DNA from: Duganella guangzhouensis | Lineage (GTDB): Bacteria > Pseudomonadota > Gammaproteobacteria > Burkholderiales > Burkholderiaceae_D | DNA: 64,000 nucleotides | Assembly: GCF_009674535.1 (NCBI RefSeq) | Contig: NZ_WKJK01000001.1 | Coordinates: forward strand, 372,001 to 436,000 | Direction of reading: 5' to 3' | Shown here: in pieces, positions 45,478 through 54,153 of the stretch | Position numbering within the stretch: the first letter of the stretch is position 1 | Layout of the letters: each line of letters opens with the position of its first letter | Notes under the pieces: generated by a model | Told to the model about the DNA's origin: nothing | Database searches by the model: none | What the model saw: only the letters and a program-made list of their open reading frames with translations | Made by a program: the position numbers and the translations under genes

Positions 45478-46815
45478 TTGAAAAAGACGCTACTCGCAGT
45501 AACCATGACCAGCGCGGTGCTGGCCATGCCTTCCTACGCCGACGAACCGGCAACAGTTCCCAACACAGAATTCGCGCAAACCGTGGCCGGCATGGTCAAG
45601 GAACTGAAGTCGGCGTCGGCCGGCGAGCGTAATATCGCCAAACAGCTGGAGCAGTACAGCAAATTCCAGTTTTCTCCCGAGCTGCGTCCCAAACTTAAAG
45701 AGTACTTCGGCGCCGAGCAACCGTTCCCGCTGGAGCGCGTGCCGTCAGTGGCCAAGGGGCAGATCAATTACGTCGGCAAGCTGGCGCCGTACAACCACTC
45801 GCTGGAAGACGGCACCAATTTTGCGTGGACCGAATTGGTGGCGAACATCGCGACCGATAAAGCCGGGCGCGCGCTGAATATCGACGCTACCTGGCCGTCG
45901 CTGATCGTCACCGCCAAGAAAAGCGTCGTCAGCGTATTGGACATGACCATGAACAGCCGCCAGCTGCGCGGCGCCGACAACGTCGCTTATGGTACGGCCA
46001 ACTTCAAGATCGGCGTGACTACCATTCGCAGCGCGCCGGACGGTGAGAGCGAGAGCAAGGAAGTGGGGCGCATCGAGGACATCGAGGCGCGTTCGGAGGT
46101 GACGCGTCGCGGCAAGATGGCGGAAATCGCTTATCGCAGCTCGATCAAGAGCATTGTGGTGGGTGGTGAGCAGATCGACCGCACCAATTTTGCGTTCCGC
46201 CTGACGAATATTCCGTCCAAGTCGCTGGCGGACCTGGACAAGACGCTGCGCGCGCAGCAGGACAGCAAGCTGGATCAAAAGGCGCAGCAGGAAGTCATGC
46301 TGAAAAGCCTGGCGGATTTCGGCAAGCGCGCAGCGGTCGCCGGCGCGACCTTGGTGATCGACGATATCAGCACGTCGTACCGTGGCAATGTCGCCGCGAT
46401 CAAGGGGCGCATCGGCTTTCAGAAGGTGAAGGAGGCGGACTTCTCGGACATGGCGACGCTGGCGAAGAAACTGGTGGCGCGGTTTGAGGTGCGTGTGCCG
46501 GTGGCGCTGGTGCGTGATGTGTCGCGCGGGTTCGCCGCCAAGTCGGTCGATCCAGCGGCGCCGGATGCGGCCAAGCAGATTGACGCCGGCGCCGACGCGG
46601 CGGTCAGCATGGTGGTTGGTAAAGCGGTCAGCGGCGGCTTTGCGGTGGTGGAGCAGAACGAACTGCGTTCGACCATCGAGATCAAGGACGGCAAGCTGGT
46701 GGTGAACGGCAAGGTGATCGACATTGCCGCTCCGCTGAAGGCATTGAGCGGCAAGATCGCGGAACAGAAAGCGAAGGCGGAAGCCGAGCCTGAGCCCGAG
46801 CAGCAGAAGCCCTGA
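45478..46815 (+). CDS. Exported DUF945 (YdgA)-like protein, TTG start
   Basis: Protein of 445 residues. The first codon is TTG; the signal peptide (KKTLLAVTMTSAVLAMPSYA) begins directly after it and no ATG/GTG fits, so TTG is the probable start. The mature part is beta-rich with the DUF945-type layout (pairs of small domains, TWPSLIVTAKKS; FRLTNIPSKSLADLDK) and ends in a Glu/Pro/Gln-rich tail. DUF945 proteins are periplasmic or envelope proteins of unknown biochemical role. The next gene follows by 12 bp. Confidence 0.75.
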   Translation: MKKTLLAVTMTSAVLAMPSYADEPATVPNTEFAQTVAGMVKELKSASAGERNIAKQLEQYSKFQFSPELRPKLKEYFGAEQPFPLERVPSVAKGQINYVGKLAPYNHSLEDGTNFAWTELVANIATDKAGRALNIDATWPSLIVTAKKSVVSVLDMTMNSRQLRGADNVAYGTANFKIGVTTIRSAPDGESESKEVGRIEDIEARSEVTRRGKMAEIAYRSSIKSIVVGGEQIDRTNFAFRLTNIPSKSLADLDKTLRAQQDSKLDQKAQQEVMLKSLADFGKRAAVAGATLVIDDISTSYRGNVAAIKGRIGFQKVKEADFSDMATLAKKLVARFEVRVPVALVRDVSRGFAAKSVDPAAPDAAKQIDAGADAAVSMVVGKAVSGGFAVVEQNELRSTIEIKDGKLVVNGKVIDIAAPLKALSGKIAEQKAKAEAEPEPEQQKP

Positions 46816-46827
46816 TGGGAGGTGGCT

Positions 46828-47562
46828 ATGTTTGGTAACTGGTTCGGCGCCCGCTCTGCGGAGAAGAAGGGTGCTCCGGCGAATGCGCAGCAGGAGGCGC
46901 TGATCGAAGCTGTGCGTGAGCGCAGCAAGGAAGATCCGCTGATCGGGGCCAAGCTAGGCTCGAAAGAAGTCTATCAGCGGTTGCTGAATGATCTGCGTAG
47001 CGCGGACGGCGTGCATATCGAATCGGTGCTGTGCGCTTTGGGCGCGTTGGCTGGCTATGCATGTCAGGCCGGCCTGCGCGCGCAGGCGTTCGCGCAGGGG
47101 CAGTCTGAGACCGCGCCATTTCAGGTGATCCAGACCAACGACGGCAAGCAGTATTTTTTCGGTGATCAGTTGAATCACGCGATCGCTGGCGCGCAGTATT
47201 CGGTATGGGGCATCGCCGGCGGCGCGGCGCAGCACGCGGGCGCTCAGGCTTTCCCGGATCTGAACGAGATTTTTCAGCACACCGCGGCGGTGGTGGGCGG
47301 CGATCAGTTTGGGATGCCGCGCGTATCTGCGGAGCACACGCCACGGCATCTGCCGGTGATCTACCTGAAAACCTTCTGGCCCAAGCTGTTCCCGATAGTG
47401 AAAGCGTTTTGTCCCACGCCGGCGCATTGGCCGATTCTGTATGGGCTGGCGATACAGCAGTCCATCTACACCAGCAAGGACATCATCGATCCGGCACAGG
47501 CACTGCGCATCGTGATGGAAAGCGCGGTGCCCATGTCGAAGGTCGATCTGGCGCGGTTGTGA
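46828..47562 (+). CDS. Conserved-type hypothetical cytoplasmic protein
   Basis: Protein of 244 residues starting MFGNWFGARSAEKKG; ATG 46828 lies 5 nt from GGGAGG. It has no signal peptide or true membrane helix. Recognisable blocks are IGAKLGSKEVYQRLLNDLR, QTNDGKQYFFGDQLNHAIA and CPTPAHWPILYGLAIQQSI. I know this as a widespread uncharacterised type but cannot name a function. It is probably co-transcribed with the DUF945-like gene. Confidence 0.75.
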   Translation: MFGNWFGARSAEKKGAPANAQQEALIEAVRERSKEDPLIGAKLGSKEVYQRLLNDLRSADGVHIESVLCALGALAGYACQAGLRAQAFAQGQSETAPFQVIQTNDGKQYFFGDQLNHAIAGAQYSVWGIAGGAAQHAGAQAFPDLNEIFQHTAAVVGGDQFGMPRVSAEHTPRHLPVIYLKTFWPKLFPIVKAFCPTPAHWPILYGLAIQQSIYTSKDIIDPAQALRIVMESAVPMSKVDLARL

Positions 47563-47568
47563 CGGCGC

Positions 47569-48489
47569 TTATGCCTCGACGTCGCAGATCCGATCGCGTC
47601 CCGCCGACTTGGCCTGATACAGGCGGCGGTCGATCCGGTCCAGGAACACGCTAGGATCATCCTGATCGCCAGGGATAATGGTGCCTACGCCCATGCTGAT
47701 GGTCACCAAACGGCCAACGCCGGAACGGGCGTGTGCGATTTCTTTTTGTCCCACCAGCTTGCGACAGCGCTCGGCCAGGCTGCGCGCCGTGGCGGCATCG
47801 GTGGACGGCAGCAGCAAGACGAATTCCTCACCACCCAAACGCGCGCACAGATCTTGTGAACGCGATGCGGCGCTGTCCAGTGACTGCGCCACCAGGCGCA
47901 GACAGGCATCGCCCTGCACGTGGCCGTAGTGATCGTTGTACTGTTTGAAGTAGTCGATGTCGATCACCACCAGCGACAGCGGGTGACCGCTGGTGCGGGC
48001 CTTGGCCCATTCGACTGGATACAAGGTATCGAACATGCGGCGGTTGGCGACGCCGGTCAGGCTGTCACGGTAGGACAGCACTTCCAGTTCGTGCTGCAGC
48101 TGCAGGATTTTTTCTTCCGCCTGTTTGCGCTCGGTGATGTCGAACATGAAGCCGACCAGCGCCTCCACCGTGCCGTCGTCGCGTCGCACCACGTGCACCA
48201 CATCGCGAATCCAGACGTAATCGCCATCGCTGGTCAGCGCGCGGTAATCAGCCTCGTGGTCCACGCCCTGTTGCGATTGCGAGATGCAGAACTCCACCGT
48301 TTTCTGGCGGTCTTCCTCGTGAATGCGATCGGCCCAATCGTTCGCGGACAGCCAACTGGCCTGCTTCCAGCCCAACAGCTCCTCAATTTGCGGGCCGATA
48401 TACGTAAATTGCATCGTGGCCCATTCGATGCGCCAGGGGATGGCGCGGGTGGATTCAAGCAGAGTGCGGTACACGTTGGAGTCAGTCAT
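47569..48489 (-). CDS. PAS-domain diguanylate cyclase
   Basis: Protein of 306 residues. PAS/PAC domain about 10-125 (FTYIGPQIEELLGW ... GFMFDITERKQAE), a short coiled coil and a GGDEF domain with intact GGEEF (219-223), DIDYFKQYNDHYGH, and an RSQD inhibitory site (210-213). It should be an active, product-inhibited cyclase controlled by a cytosolic PAS signal. It is convergent with the preceding gene (6-bp gap). Confidence 0.92.
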   Translation of the reverse strand: MTDSNVYRTLLESTRAIPWRIEWATMQFTYIGPQIEELLGWKQASWLSANDWADRIHEEDRQKTVEFCISQSQQGVDHEADYRALTSDGDYVWIRDVVHVVRRDDGTVEALVGFMFDITERKQAEEKILQLQHELEVLSYRDSLTGVANRRMFDTLYPVEWAKARTSGHPLSLVVIDIDYFKQYNDHYGHVQGDACLRLVAQSLDSAASRSQDLCARLGGEEFVLLLPSTDAATARSLAERCRKLVGQKEIAHARSGVGRLVTISMGVGTIIPGDQDDPSVFLDRIDRRLYQAKSAGRDRICDVEA

Positions 48490-48619
48490 GAGGCATCAGA
48501 TAAGCGGAAACCGCCGTATTGTGCATCAAAAAAGCGCCCGGTGTGAGAATGTACGTATTTTCCCTGTTGGCAAGATGATATGCTTAAAGGGACTTTTTAC
48601 TGAAAGGCGTGACACTTCC

Positions 48620-49573
48620 ATGCGTATCGTTCTTCCGCTTCTGCTGTTGTTGATATCGGGTTGCGCAGCGGCAGAGGAGGAGGCACCACAGCAGGTGACC
48701 GTCGCGGGCAGCAAGGATCCGGACTGGAAGCCGTATCGCAAAATGCTGGATGGCCTGGATGCGTTCGACAAATACCATGCGTTGGCACCGGCAGGGGAGC
48801 TGCGATTTGTTTTACGCCCGCAGCAGCCCAAGCTGAATGCCGCGGATCTGACGCTGCGCATCGTGGGAGACAGCACCAACATCGACGTCCCGATCGCGGC
48901 CAATGCCACCTTTTCACTGCCGCGCGATGAGGCGGCGGCCAAAGACGACGCCGATCTGCGGCTCAGCAGCAAAAAGGGCTTGTATCGCTGGCGTCCGGAT
49001 ATTCATACGCCTGGCCTGCCGGCTGGAACGCGCCGTCTGGGCGACCTGCGGCTGGAATGCGAGGTGCGGTGGGCGGTCGACAAGTTCGACGCCTCGTTCA
49101 TCAAACTGGCTTATCTGGTTCCGTTGGGTGGGGTGTGCCACACATCAAAAAGCCGGGTTTTTTACCTGACCGATTTTCCAATAGATGGCGCAACGCTGAT
49201 CTCCGGCACGCGCCGCGAAAAGCTGTCGGCCGAGCGCCTCGATGCTCAGTCCCATATGCGCTACGCGCCGCCCTTGTATGATCAAAGCTGGCCGGATGAT
49301 ACGCTGATTGAGTTCGCGCGAGCTACGGAGGTAAATTGAAAGAGTGTCAAGCTGGAAATCGCGGCACCCCGAAATACAGCGCTGAAACCTCAGAAGTTTG
49401 TTCAAATTCGATATGCCTCCACCGCCAGTGATGGCCAGCCAGTTTTTTACGAATTGAATCTAAGCGCTGACGGTATGCCGGCACAGATTTTATCGCTCGG
49501 ACTGCATTTTCCTGCGGATGATACGCAATCATCGAAACGCGCGAATCAGCTTGTAAGCGCGATCGATCATTGA
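48620..49573 (+). pseudogene. Lipoprotein gene interrupted by an in-frame TGA
   Basis: From ATG 48620 the frame encodes a lipoprotein (LLLLLISGCAAAEE, lipobox Cys near residue 15) of 239 residues ending at TGA 49337-49339. The same frame then stays open for another 77 codons (KSVKLEIAAPRNTALKPQKF ... QLVSAIDH) to TGA 49571-49573, with normal codon bias and no new start or ribosome site. The simplest reading is one protein of about 317 residues cut by a TGG-to-TGA change. The shorter product could still be made. No family is recognised. Confidence 0.7.
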
Positions 49574-49654
49574 ACCTGCTTCAGGATGGATAGTGGGCGG
49601 CCAAGGGGGCGTTTTCTTGTGCTTGCCAATTGATTAATTATGTATTGAGCCCTG

Positions 49655-50461
49655 ATGGACCGCCAACTCCTTTTCATTTGCTTTCTGACGTTTGTGATTC
49701 ATCTGATAGGCACACTTGCGTACTCAGTTCGGATAGCAGGAATCAGGACTCGACGTATCGCTGTATCGTTGGCGTTGTTTAGCATTCTCGTGCTTGTATC
49801 AAGGACATCCAACTCCTTTCTTGGCCCATTCCTGGCGAAGCGCGTAGAGTCAAGTATCGGCATGCCATCTTCGGGCGTTGGTCTGCTTGATGATTTTCGG
49901 TGGTTGTTGATATCAGCATCTCTGGCAACGATTGTCGGTGCTATTTTGATTCCGACATTTCAGCGCGTCTTTTCCCGTGCGGTGCTTCATTTCCAAATAC
50001 ATCGCTCTGTACCGAAGCTGATATTGCACGGTTTCTTTAAAGGCGGGCTGTCGTATCTGAAAGATAACGCCAGCATGCCTCGAACCGCCAATATCGCTGG
50101 TTTGCGCGATACTAAAAGCGTTTCTTTATCCGTCACCCTACTGAACGTTCTCGCCACTGCTCTGTGGACAGTTGGGGTATTCGCTGCGTTGTACGCCGGG
50201 GTGTTGGACCCATCAGTTCGAGTGACATCAAGCACCTTGTCTTCAATTATCAACGGCGGGGCGACAGTCATGATGGCAGTGTTCATTGATCCGCACATGT
50301 CGGGTATGACTGATGATGTTATTGAAGGGAAGGTGAGTGAGACCCAATTCCGAGGTGCCGTGGTATGGCTTGTTGTCAGTCGCTTATCGGGCACTTTGTT
50401 AGCACAAGTGCTTCTTGTTCCATCGGCCTTGCTCATCACTGTTGTAGCTAAAGCGATTTAA
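49655..50461 (+). CDS. amj: Amj-family (YdaH/DUF2837) lipid II flippase
   Basis: Protein of 268 residues with about six hydrophobic segments. The N-terminus (LIGTLAYSVRIAGIRTRRIA) and LVSRTSNSFLGPF match the pattern of Bacillus Amj, which flips the peptidoglycan precursor lipid II independently of MurJ. Other Amj-like features are DNASMPRTANIAGLRD and DPHMSGMTDDVIEGK. Base composition is lower in GC than the surrounding genes. The ribosome site is weak. Role here (backup flippase or defence against MurJ inhibitors) is inference. Confidence 0.8.
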   Translation: MDRQLLFICFLTFVIHLIGTLAYSVRIAGIRTRRIAVSLALFSILVLVSRTSNSFLGPFLAKRVESSIGMPSSGVGLLDDFRWLLISASLATIVGAILIPTFQRVFSRAVLHFQIHRSVPKLILHGFFKGGLSYLKDNASMPRTANIAGLRDTKSVSLSVTLLNVLATALWTVGVFAALYAGVLDPSVRVTSSTLSSIINGGATVMMAVFIDPHMSGMTDDVIEGKVSETQFRGAVVWLVVSRLSGTLLAQVLLVPSALLITVVAKAI

Positions 50462-50496
50462 TGCTGGCCTGGACTGACTGAAAATTTATTCAACTG

Positions 50497-51378
50497 ATGA
50501 ATCTGACCATGCGCGTAGCGCAGCAACAATACTCGACGACGCTGCGGGCGTTAATCTTCACGGTCTCCGCGCTTTTGCTACCTGCGTGCTTGGCCGCTGC
50601 TCCACCATCCTATCCATGGCATTTAGCCGATATCTGGTGGACTTTACCTGCAAATGAACGACTCGATACGCTAAGCATTGCATTCGACATTTCGAACGAC
50701 ATTCCGGACAACGTGGATCTGTATATTGCACCACTCGGTCTCATGACTGCGGGCGGCGCGAATTTCTACGGTGGTGTTCAAACCCGAGTAGCCGGCTGGC
50801 CAAGCATCAGCGAGCACACGTTGGTTCCGCTCGGACGTGGAACCTTGTTCTCTCGTTGGGCCACCGGGAACACGATTGATCTGGATTACGCGCAGGGACC
50901 TCCAGGAACGCATTTCGAAGCCGATGGTTACGAAGGCAATTTCTTGAGTGTCCGTTCCTCCTGTCACTGGCACAGCGGCCACTATGCGTACGTTGTCACC
51001 CGCGAAGAAAAAGGCGGGCAGAATTGGCTTACCGCCACCGTACAGGATGCAACTGGCACGAGCGTATGCACGCCGGGATCACTCCGCATGGATGGCGCCA
51101 ATGCCTTGCTCGGCTCTCAGCTGGCGTCCTTTGTTGAGGTCTACGGATTGGCTTCTGCAATCCCAACGGTGACCGTCACCTTTCACCGTCCATTGCTTAA
51201 TGGCCGTGTCATCGAATCGCCCAACCTGCTTGTGAATTACCCGGAAAACGGCGTTCCGCACGCACCGCGTTTCGCCGCAGCTGCGATAGTCGGCGGCAGC
51301 ATACAAATTGCTGTCACACCACGGCCAATAGTCGACGACGTTCGGCAGCAAGCGTTGACCTTCCATCCAACGAATTAA
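50497..51378 (+). CDS. Secreted hypothetical protein
   Basis: Protein of 293 residues. A signal sequence (ALIFTVSALLLPACLAAAPP) with a possible lipobox LLPAC is followed by a beta-rich, Trp/Gly-rich domain (DIWWTLPANERLDTLSIAFD, NFYGGVQTRVAGW, LGRGTLFSRWATG) that resembles carbohydrate- or surface-binding jelly-roll domains such as DUF3472, but this is weak. Two Cys (SSCHWH, TSVCTPG) could pair. It follows amj by 35 bp on the same strand. Confidence 0.65.
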   Translation: MNLTMRVAQQQYSTTLRALIFTVSALLLPACLAAAPPSYPWHLADIWWTLPANERLDTLSIAFDISNDIPDNVDLYIAPLGLMTAGGANFYGGVQTRVAGWPSISEHTLVPLGRGTLFSRWATGNTIDLDYAQGPPGTHFEADGYEGNFLSVRSSCHWHSGHYAYVVTREEKGGQNWLTATVQDATGTSVCTPGSLRMDGANALLGSQLASFVEVYGLASAIPTVTVTFHRPLLNGRVIESPNLLVNYPENGVPHAPRFAAAAIVGGSIQIAVTPRPIVDDVRQQALTFHPTN

Positions 51379-51393
51379 TTTTTGAAAGAATTA

Positions 51394-52332
51394 ATGGGAA
51401 CGTCGTGTTGCAAGAAATTATCGTACATTGTGTTCGGATGGCTATTGATTGTCTTCTCAGCGCATGCGGAGTGGAATAAGTTTATTTGGGCTGAAAGCAC
51501 GGTGCTTGGATTGGAGTCCAAGAAGGCAGCTTTGCTTTTCCCGGTAAAAATAGATCAGTGGTCGTGCTATATGCAATATGACACAGGGGTGGATGCGAGT
51601 ATTTTGTATAGAAATAATTTGCCAAATTATTACAAAGATGCTTTGTCTTCCGAAAAATTGTTAGTCAAAGATTTCTCTGTGACTGGGATTCCTGTGAGGC
51701 ATGCCACCTTTTCGTTGATATACGAACGAAATGAACCTGGGCCGATGGATTGTGAGCACGATGGTAGTAAGGTTGTAGGCAGTTTGGGAAATGATGAATT
51801 TTTACAGGGGAGCCTGTCATTGGATTTGCGTAATGCACGCTATCAGTTCCACCCCGGCGCTTATGAGCTGATGCGTGGGCGCTATGAGTCCGCAGAATTG
51901 GAATTGGCCAGCACGGGCAAGGGCGTGGTTCCAGTGCTAACCATGGAAGATGGCAAGAAGCAATCGCACAAGATGTTGCTCGATACTGGAAGTGCTACGG
52001 CAGGGATCATAATTTATTTGAAGAAGAATTGGATGAGCTTAACTGGGGTGAAAGATGGTAAGGCGACATCGTTCAGTACTCAACGCTTTGGAAAGATGAT
52101 ATTTTGTTTAAGTGCTCCTCTTAAGGAAAAATTATCTTTAAATGAAATCCTGATACCTGTTGGGACTGCCGTGACTTATTGCCAGATTCCGGACGAGGAA
52201 CCTTCGGAAGAAAATCCCATCTTTGGAATAATTGGCCTCTCACTGTTTTCTGAAAAAACGGTAACATTAGATTATTTTTCCAAGAAAATATACTTTGAGG
52301 ATACGCTTGAAGCACCAACTGATTATTTTTGA
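51394..52332 (+). CDS. Exported retropepsin-like protein with two DTG motifs
   Basis: Protein of 312 residues with an N-terminal membrane/signal segment (LSYIVFGWLLIVFSAHAEW). Two aspartyl-protease-like lobes are visible: lobe 1 with YDTGVDASILY (Asp63) and VVGSLGNDEFL; lobe 2 with LLDTGSATAGIII (Asp197) and IFGIIGLSLF. Each lobe thus has the catalytic DTG and the later hydrophobic-hydrophobic-Gly motif. The region is AT-rich with rare codons for this genome. ATG 51394 is favoured; TTG 51382 is an alternative. It overlaps the next gene by 26 nt. Confidence 0.75.
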   Translation: MGTSCCKKLSYIVFGWLLIVFSAHAEWNKFIWAESTVLGLESKKAALLFPVKIDQWSCYMQYDTGVDASILYRNNLPNYYKDALSSEKLLVKDFSVTGIPVRHATFSLIYERNEPGPMDCEHDGSKVVGSLGNDEFLQGSLSLDLRNARYQFHPGAYELMRGRYESAELELASTGKGVVPVLTMEDGKKQSHKMLLDTGSATAGIIIYLKKNWMSLTGVKDGKATSFSTQRFGKMIFCLSAPLKEKLSLNEILIPVGTAVTYCQIPDEEPSEENPIFGIIGLSLFSEKTVTLDYFSKKIYFEDTLEAPTDYF

Positions 52333-52930
52333 TTTTGACGGCACGCTGGCGGATACGATGCCGGTTTTTCTGCGTCTGTTCGATGAGGCAGCGGATAAGT
52401 ATCATTTCAAGCGTTTGGACCACGAGCAGCGGCATCTGCTGCGGGGGCTGGATGCGCGGCAGATTATGGCTCTCCATAAGATTCCGCTGTGGAAGGTGCC
52501 GATGATCGCCAGCTTTATGCGCTCGCGCATGGCGGATCGCCTGGACGAGATTCGCTTGTTCCCGGGCGTTGACGACATGCTGCGCGTCTTGAGCCAGCGT
52601 GGGGTACGGTTGGCGCTTGTCAGCTCTAACTCGCTAAGCAATGTGGTCGCTACACTGGGGCCTGACAATGAGGCGCTGTTCAGCCACTTCGAGTGCGGCG
52701 CGTCCTTGTTTGGCAAGTTGCCGAAGGTGCGCAAGGTGTTGGCCGCTGCGGGCGTAGCGCCGGAACACACGCTGATGGTGGGCGATGAGATCCGTGATGC
52801 GAAGGTGGCCGCCGAGGCGGGCGCGGATTTTGGCGCGGTGGCCTGGGGCTACAATCTGATTGAGACGCTGATGGCCGAGCGGCCGGCGCGTGTCTTCCAC
52901 GAAATAGGCGAACTGGCGTTGGGTGGGTGA
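52307..52930 (+). CDS. HAD-family hydrolase (phosphoglycolate phosphatase-like)
   Basis: Protein of 207 residues. Motif I IIFDFDGTLADTM, motif II LVSSNS, motif III Lys in FGKLPKVRKVL, and motif IV VGDEIRDAKVAAEAG are all present, with an alpha-helical cap after motif I. It should be a Mg-dependent phosphatase on a small phosphate ester. The start is TTG 52307, 7 nt after GAGG, inside the end of the retropepsin-like gene; TTG 52295 is the alternative. GC content returns to the genome norm here. Confidence 0.88.
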   Translation: MKHQLIIFDFDGTLADTMPVFLRLFDEAADKYHFKRLDHEQRHLLRGLDARQIMALHKIPLWKVPMIASFMRSRMADRLDEIRLFPGVDDMLRVLSQRGVRLALVSSNSLSNVVATLGPDNEALFSHFECGASLFGKLPKVRKVLAAAGVAPEHTLMVGDEIRDAKVAAEAGADFGAVAWGYNLIETLMAERPARVFHEIGELALGG

Positions 52931-52944
52931 TCGTGTATCACCCC

Positions 52945-53086
52945 CTGCGGCAACGTGCCTCGTTTGCACGTCTCTTTTTGTCTCCTTTTGTCGGGGCCTG
53001 TCTCTGGTGCGGTGGTGCGCTGCACAAAGGCGAAACGCGGACAAAAGAGACAGAAAGAGACATCCAAAAGAGACACGTTGCCGCAG
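52945..53086. repeat. 142-bp imperfect inverted repeat in intergenic region
   Basis: CTGCGGCAACGTG (52945-52957) is perfectly complementary to CACGTTGCCGCAG (53074-53086). Inside, GTCTCTTTT-type tracts on the left pair with AAAAGAGAC tracts on the right, interrupted by short mismatches. It fills the space between the HAD gene and the convergent SDR and no coding frame is supported. It may be a large terminator-like fold or a small non-autonomous repeat. Confidence 0.65.
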
Positions 53087-53142
53087 TGGTGTGGGCAAGG
53101 CTAGGGGGCTATGTATTCTCGTGGCAATGGTAGCCGACCTGA

Positions 53143-54048
53143 TTAGGGCCAGACCGGTGGATTGAGCATGTCTTTTGCAATCCACTCCAGCACCGGCGGG
53201 CGATGCGGCTGCCAGCCCAGTTTGCGCGCGCGCTCACCGCGCACGCGGCTGTTGGAACCCAGGCCGTACGAGGCCATCTCGTAACCCCATTCCTCCTTGG
53301 CTTGCTCCAGCGGCCAGTCCTGCGCTTCGCCCAGCCCAAGCGCGTGGGCGATGGCGGTGCTCATGTCGCGGAACGCGGCCTCGCCGTTTTCAACGAAGTA
53401 GAACGCGCCGGCTTCGGTCTTGTCGAGCGTCAGCAGGTACAGGTCGACCACGTCGTCGATATGCACATTGGACCAGATATTGCGACCCGGGCCGACGTGG
53501 CGCACGATGCCGCTCTTGCGTGCCTGCTTCAGCAAACGTGGCAGCTGCACCGAGTCGCGCGGCAGCGCGCCGTGACCGTAGATCAGGGTATTGCACAGCA
53601 CCGCCGAGCGCACGCCTTGCTGCGCCGCGTCCAGCACCAGGCGGTCGATGGCGACGCGCGCGGCCTTGTCCGCAGTGGGCTCGGGCAGATGGTCTTCGTG
53701 GTAGATCTGGTCGGTGCCTTCGCCGCCGGAGGCGTCGCCGACGATGCTGGAACCGCTGGTGTGCAGGAATACTTTGCCGCTGCCGGCCAGCGCTTCGACG
53801 AAGGCTTCCACCGCCGCGCGGTTGTCGCTGCTGGCGGTGTTGATGACGGCGTCCGCTGCGCGCGCTTGCGCGATCAGCAGTTCGCGGTCGGTGAGCGTGC
53901 CCAATACGCCGGTGACGCCGATCTTGCGAACTTCTTCCAGTTGCTCCGGCTTGCGCACCAGGCCAACCACTTCATGCCCAGCCTTGACCAGGCCAGCCGC
54001 GATTGAGCTACCGATAAAACCGGCGGCGCCGGTGACGAATACTTTCAT
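53143..54048 (-). CDS. NAD-dependent epimerase/dehydratase-family (extended SDR) protein
   Basis: Protein of 301 residues. N-terminal MKVFVTGAAGFIGSSIAAGL binds NAD(P). The catalytic Tyr-x3-Lys is not in the classical form (IYHEDHLPEPTADKAARVAI), so it may be an atypical member of the NmrA/nucleoside-sugar epimerase group or act as reductase on small carbonyls. Ser is present in HTSGSSIVGD. It stands alone on the minus strand between an inverted repeat and the pilin-like pair. Confidence 0.85.
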   Translation of the reverse strand: MKVFVTGAAGFIGSSIAAGLVKAGHEVVGLVRKPEQLEEVRKIGVTGVLGTLTDRELLIAQARAADAVINTASSDNRAAVEAFVEALAGSGKVFLHTSGSSIVGDASGGEGTDQIYHEDHLPEPTADKAARVAIDRLVLDAAQQGVRSAVLCNTLIYGHGALPRDSVQLPRLLKQARKSGIVRHVGPGRNIWSNVHIDDVVDLYLLTLDKTEAGAFYFVENGEAAFRDMSTAIAHALGLGEAQDWPLEQAKEEWGYEMASYGLGSNSRVRGERARKLGWQPHRPPVLEWIAKDMLNPPVWP

Positions 54049-54153
54049 GTTCTGCTCCAGGTATCAAATACGAGTAGCAGAGTATGGGGACGTGCGGCGC
54101 CGGCACCAAGACCGCCGAGCGCAAAGCTCCATTGCGGCCGTGGCAAGAATCGC

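Noticed and set aside
49337-49339. In-frame TGA read as a selenocysteine codon
   Set aside because: No SECIS-like stem is evident after it, the family has no known redox Cys at this place, and a nonsense mutation is simpler.
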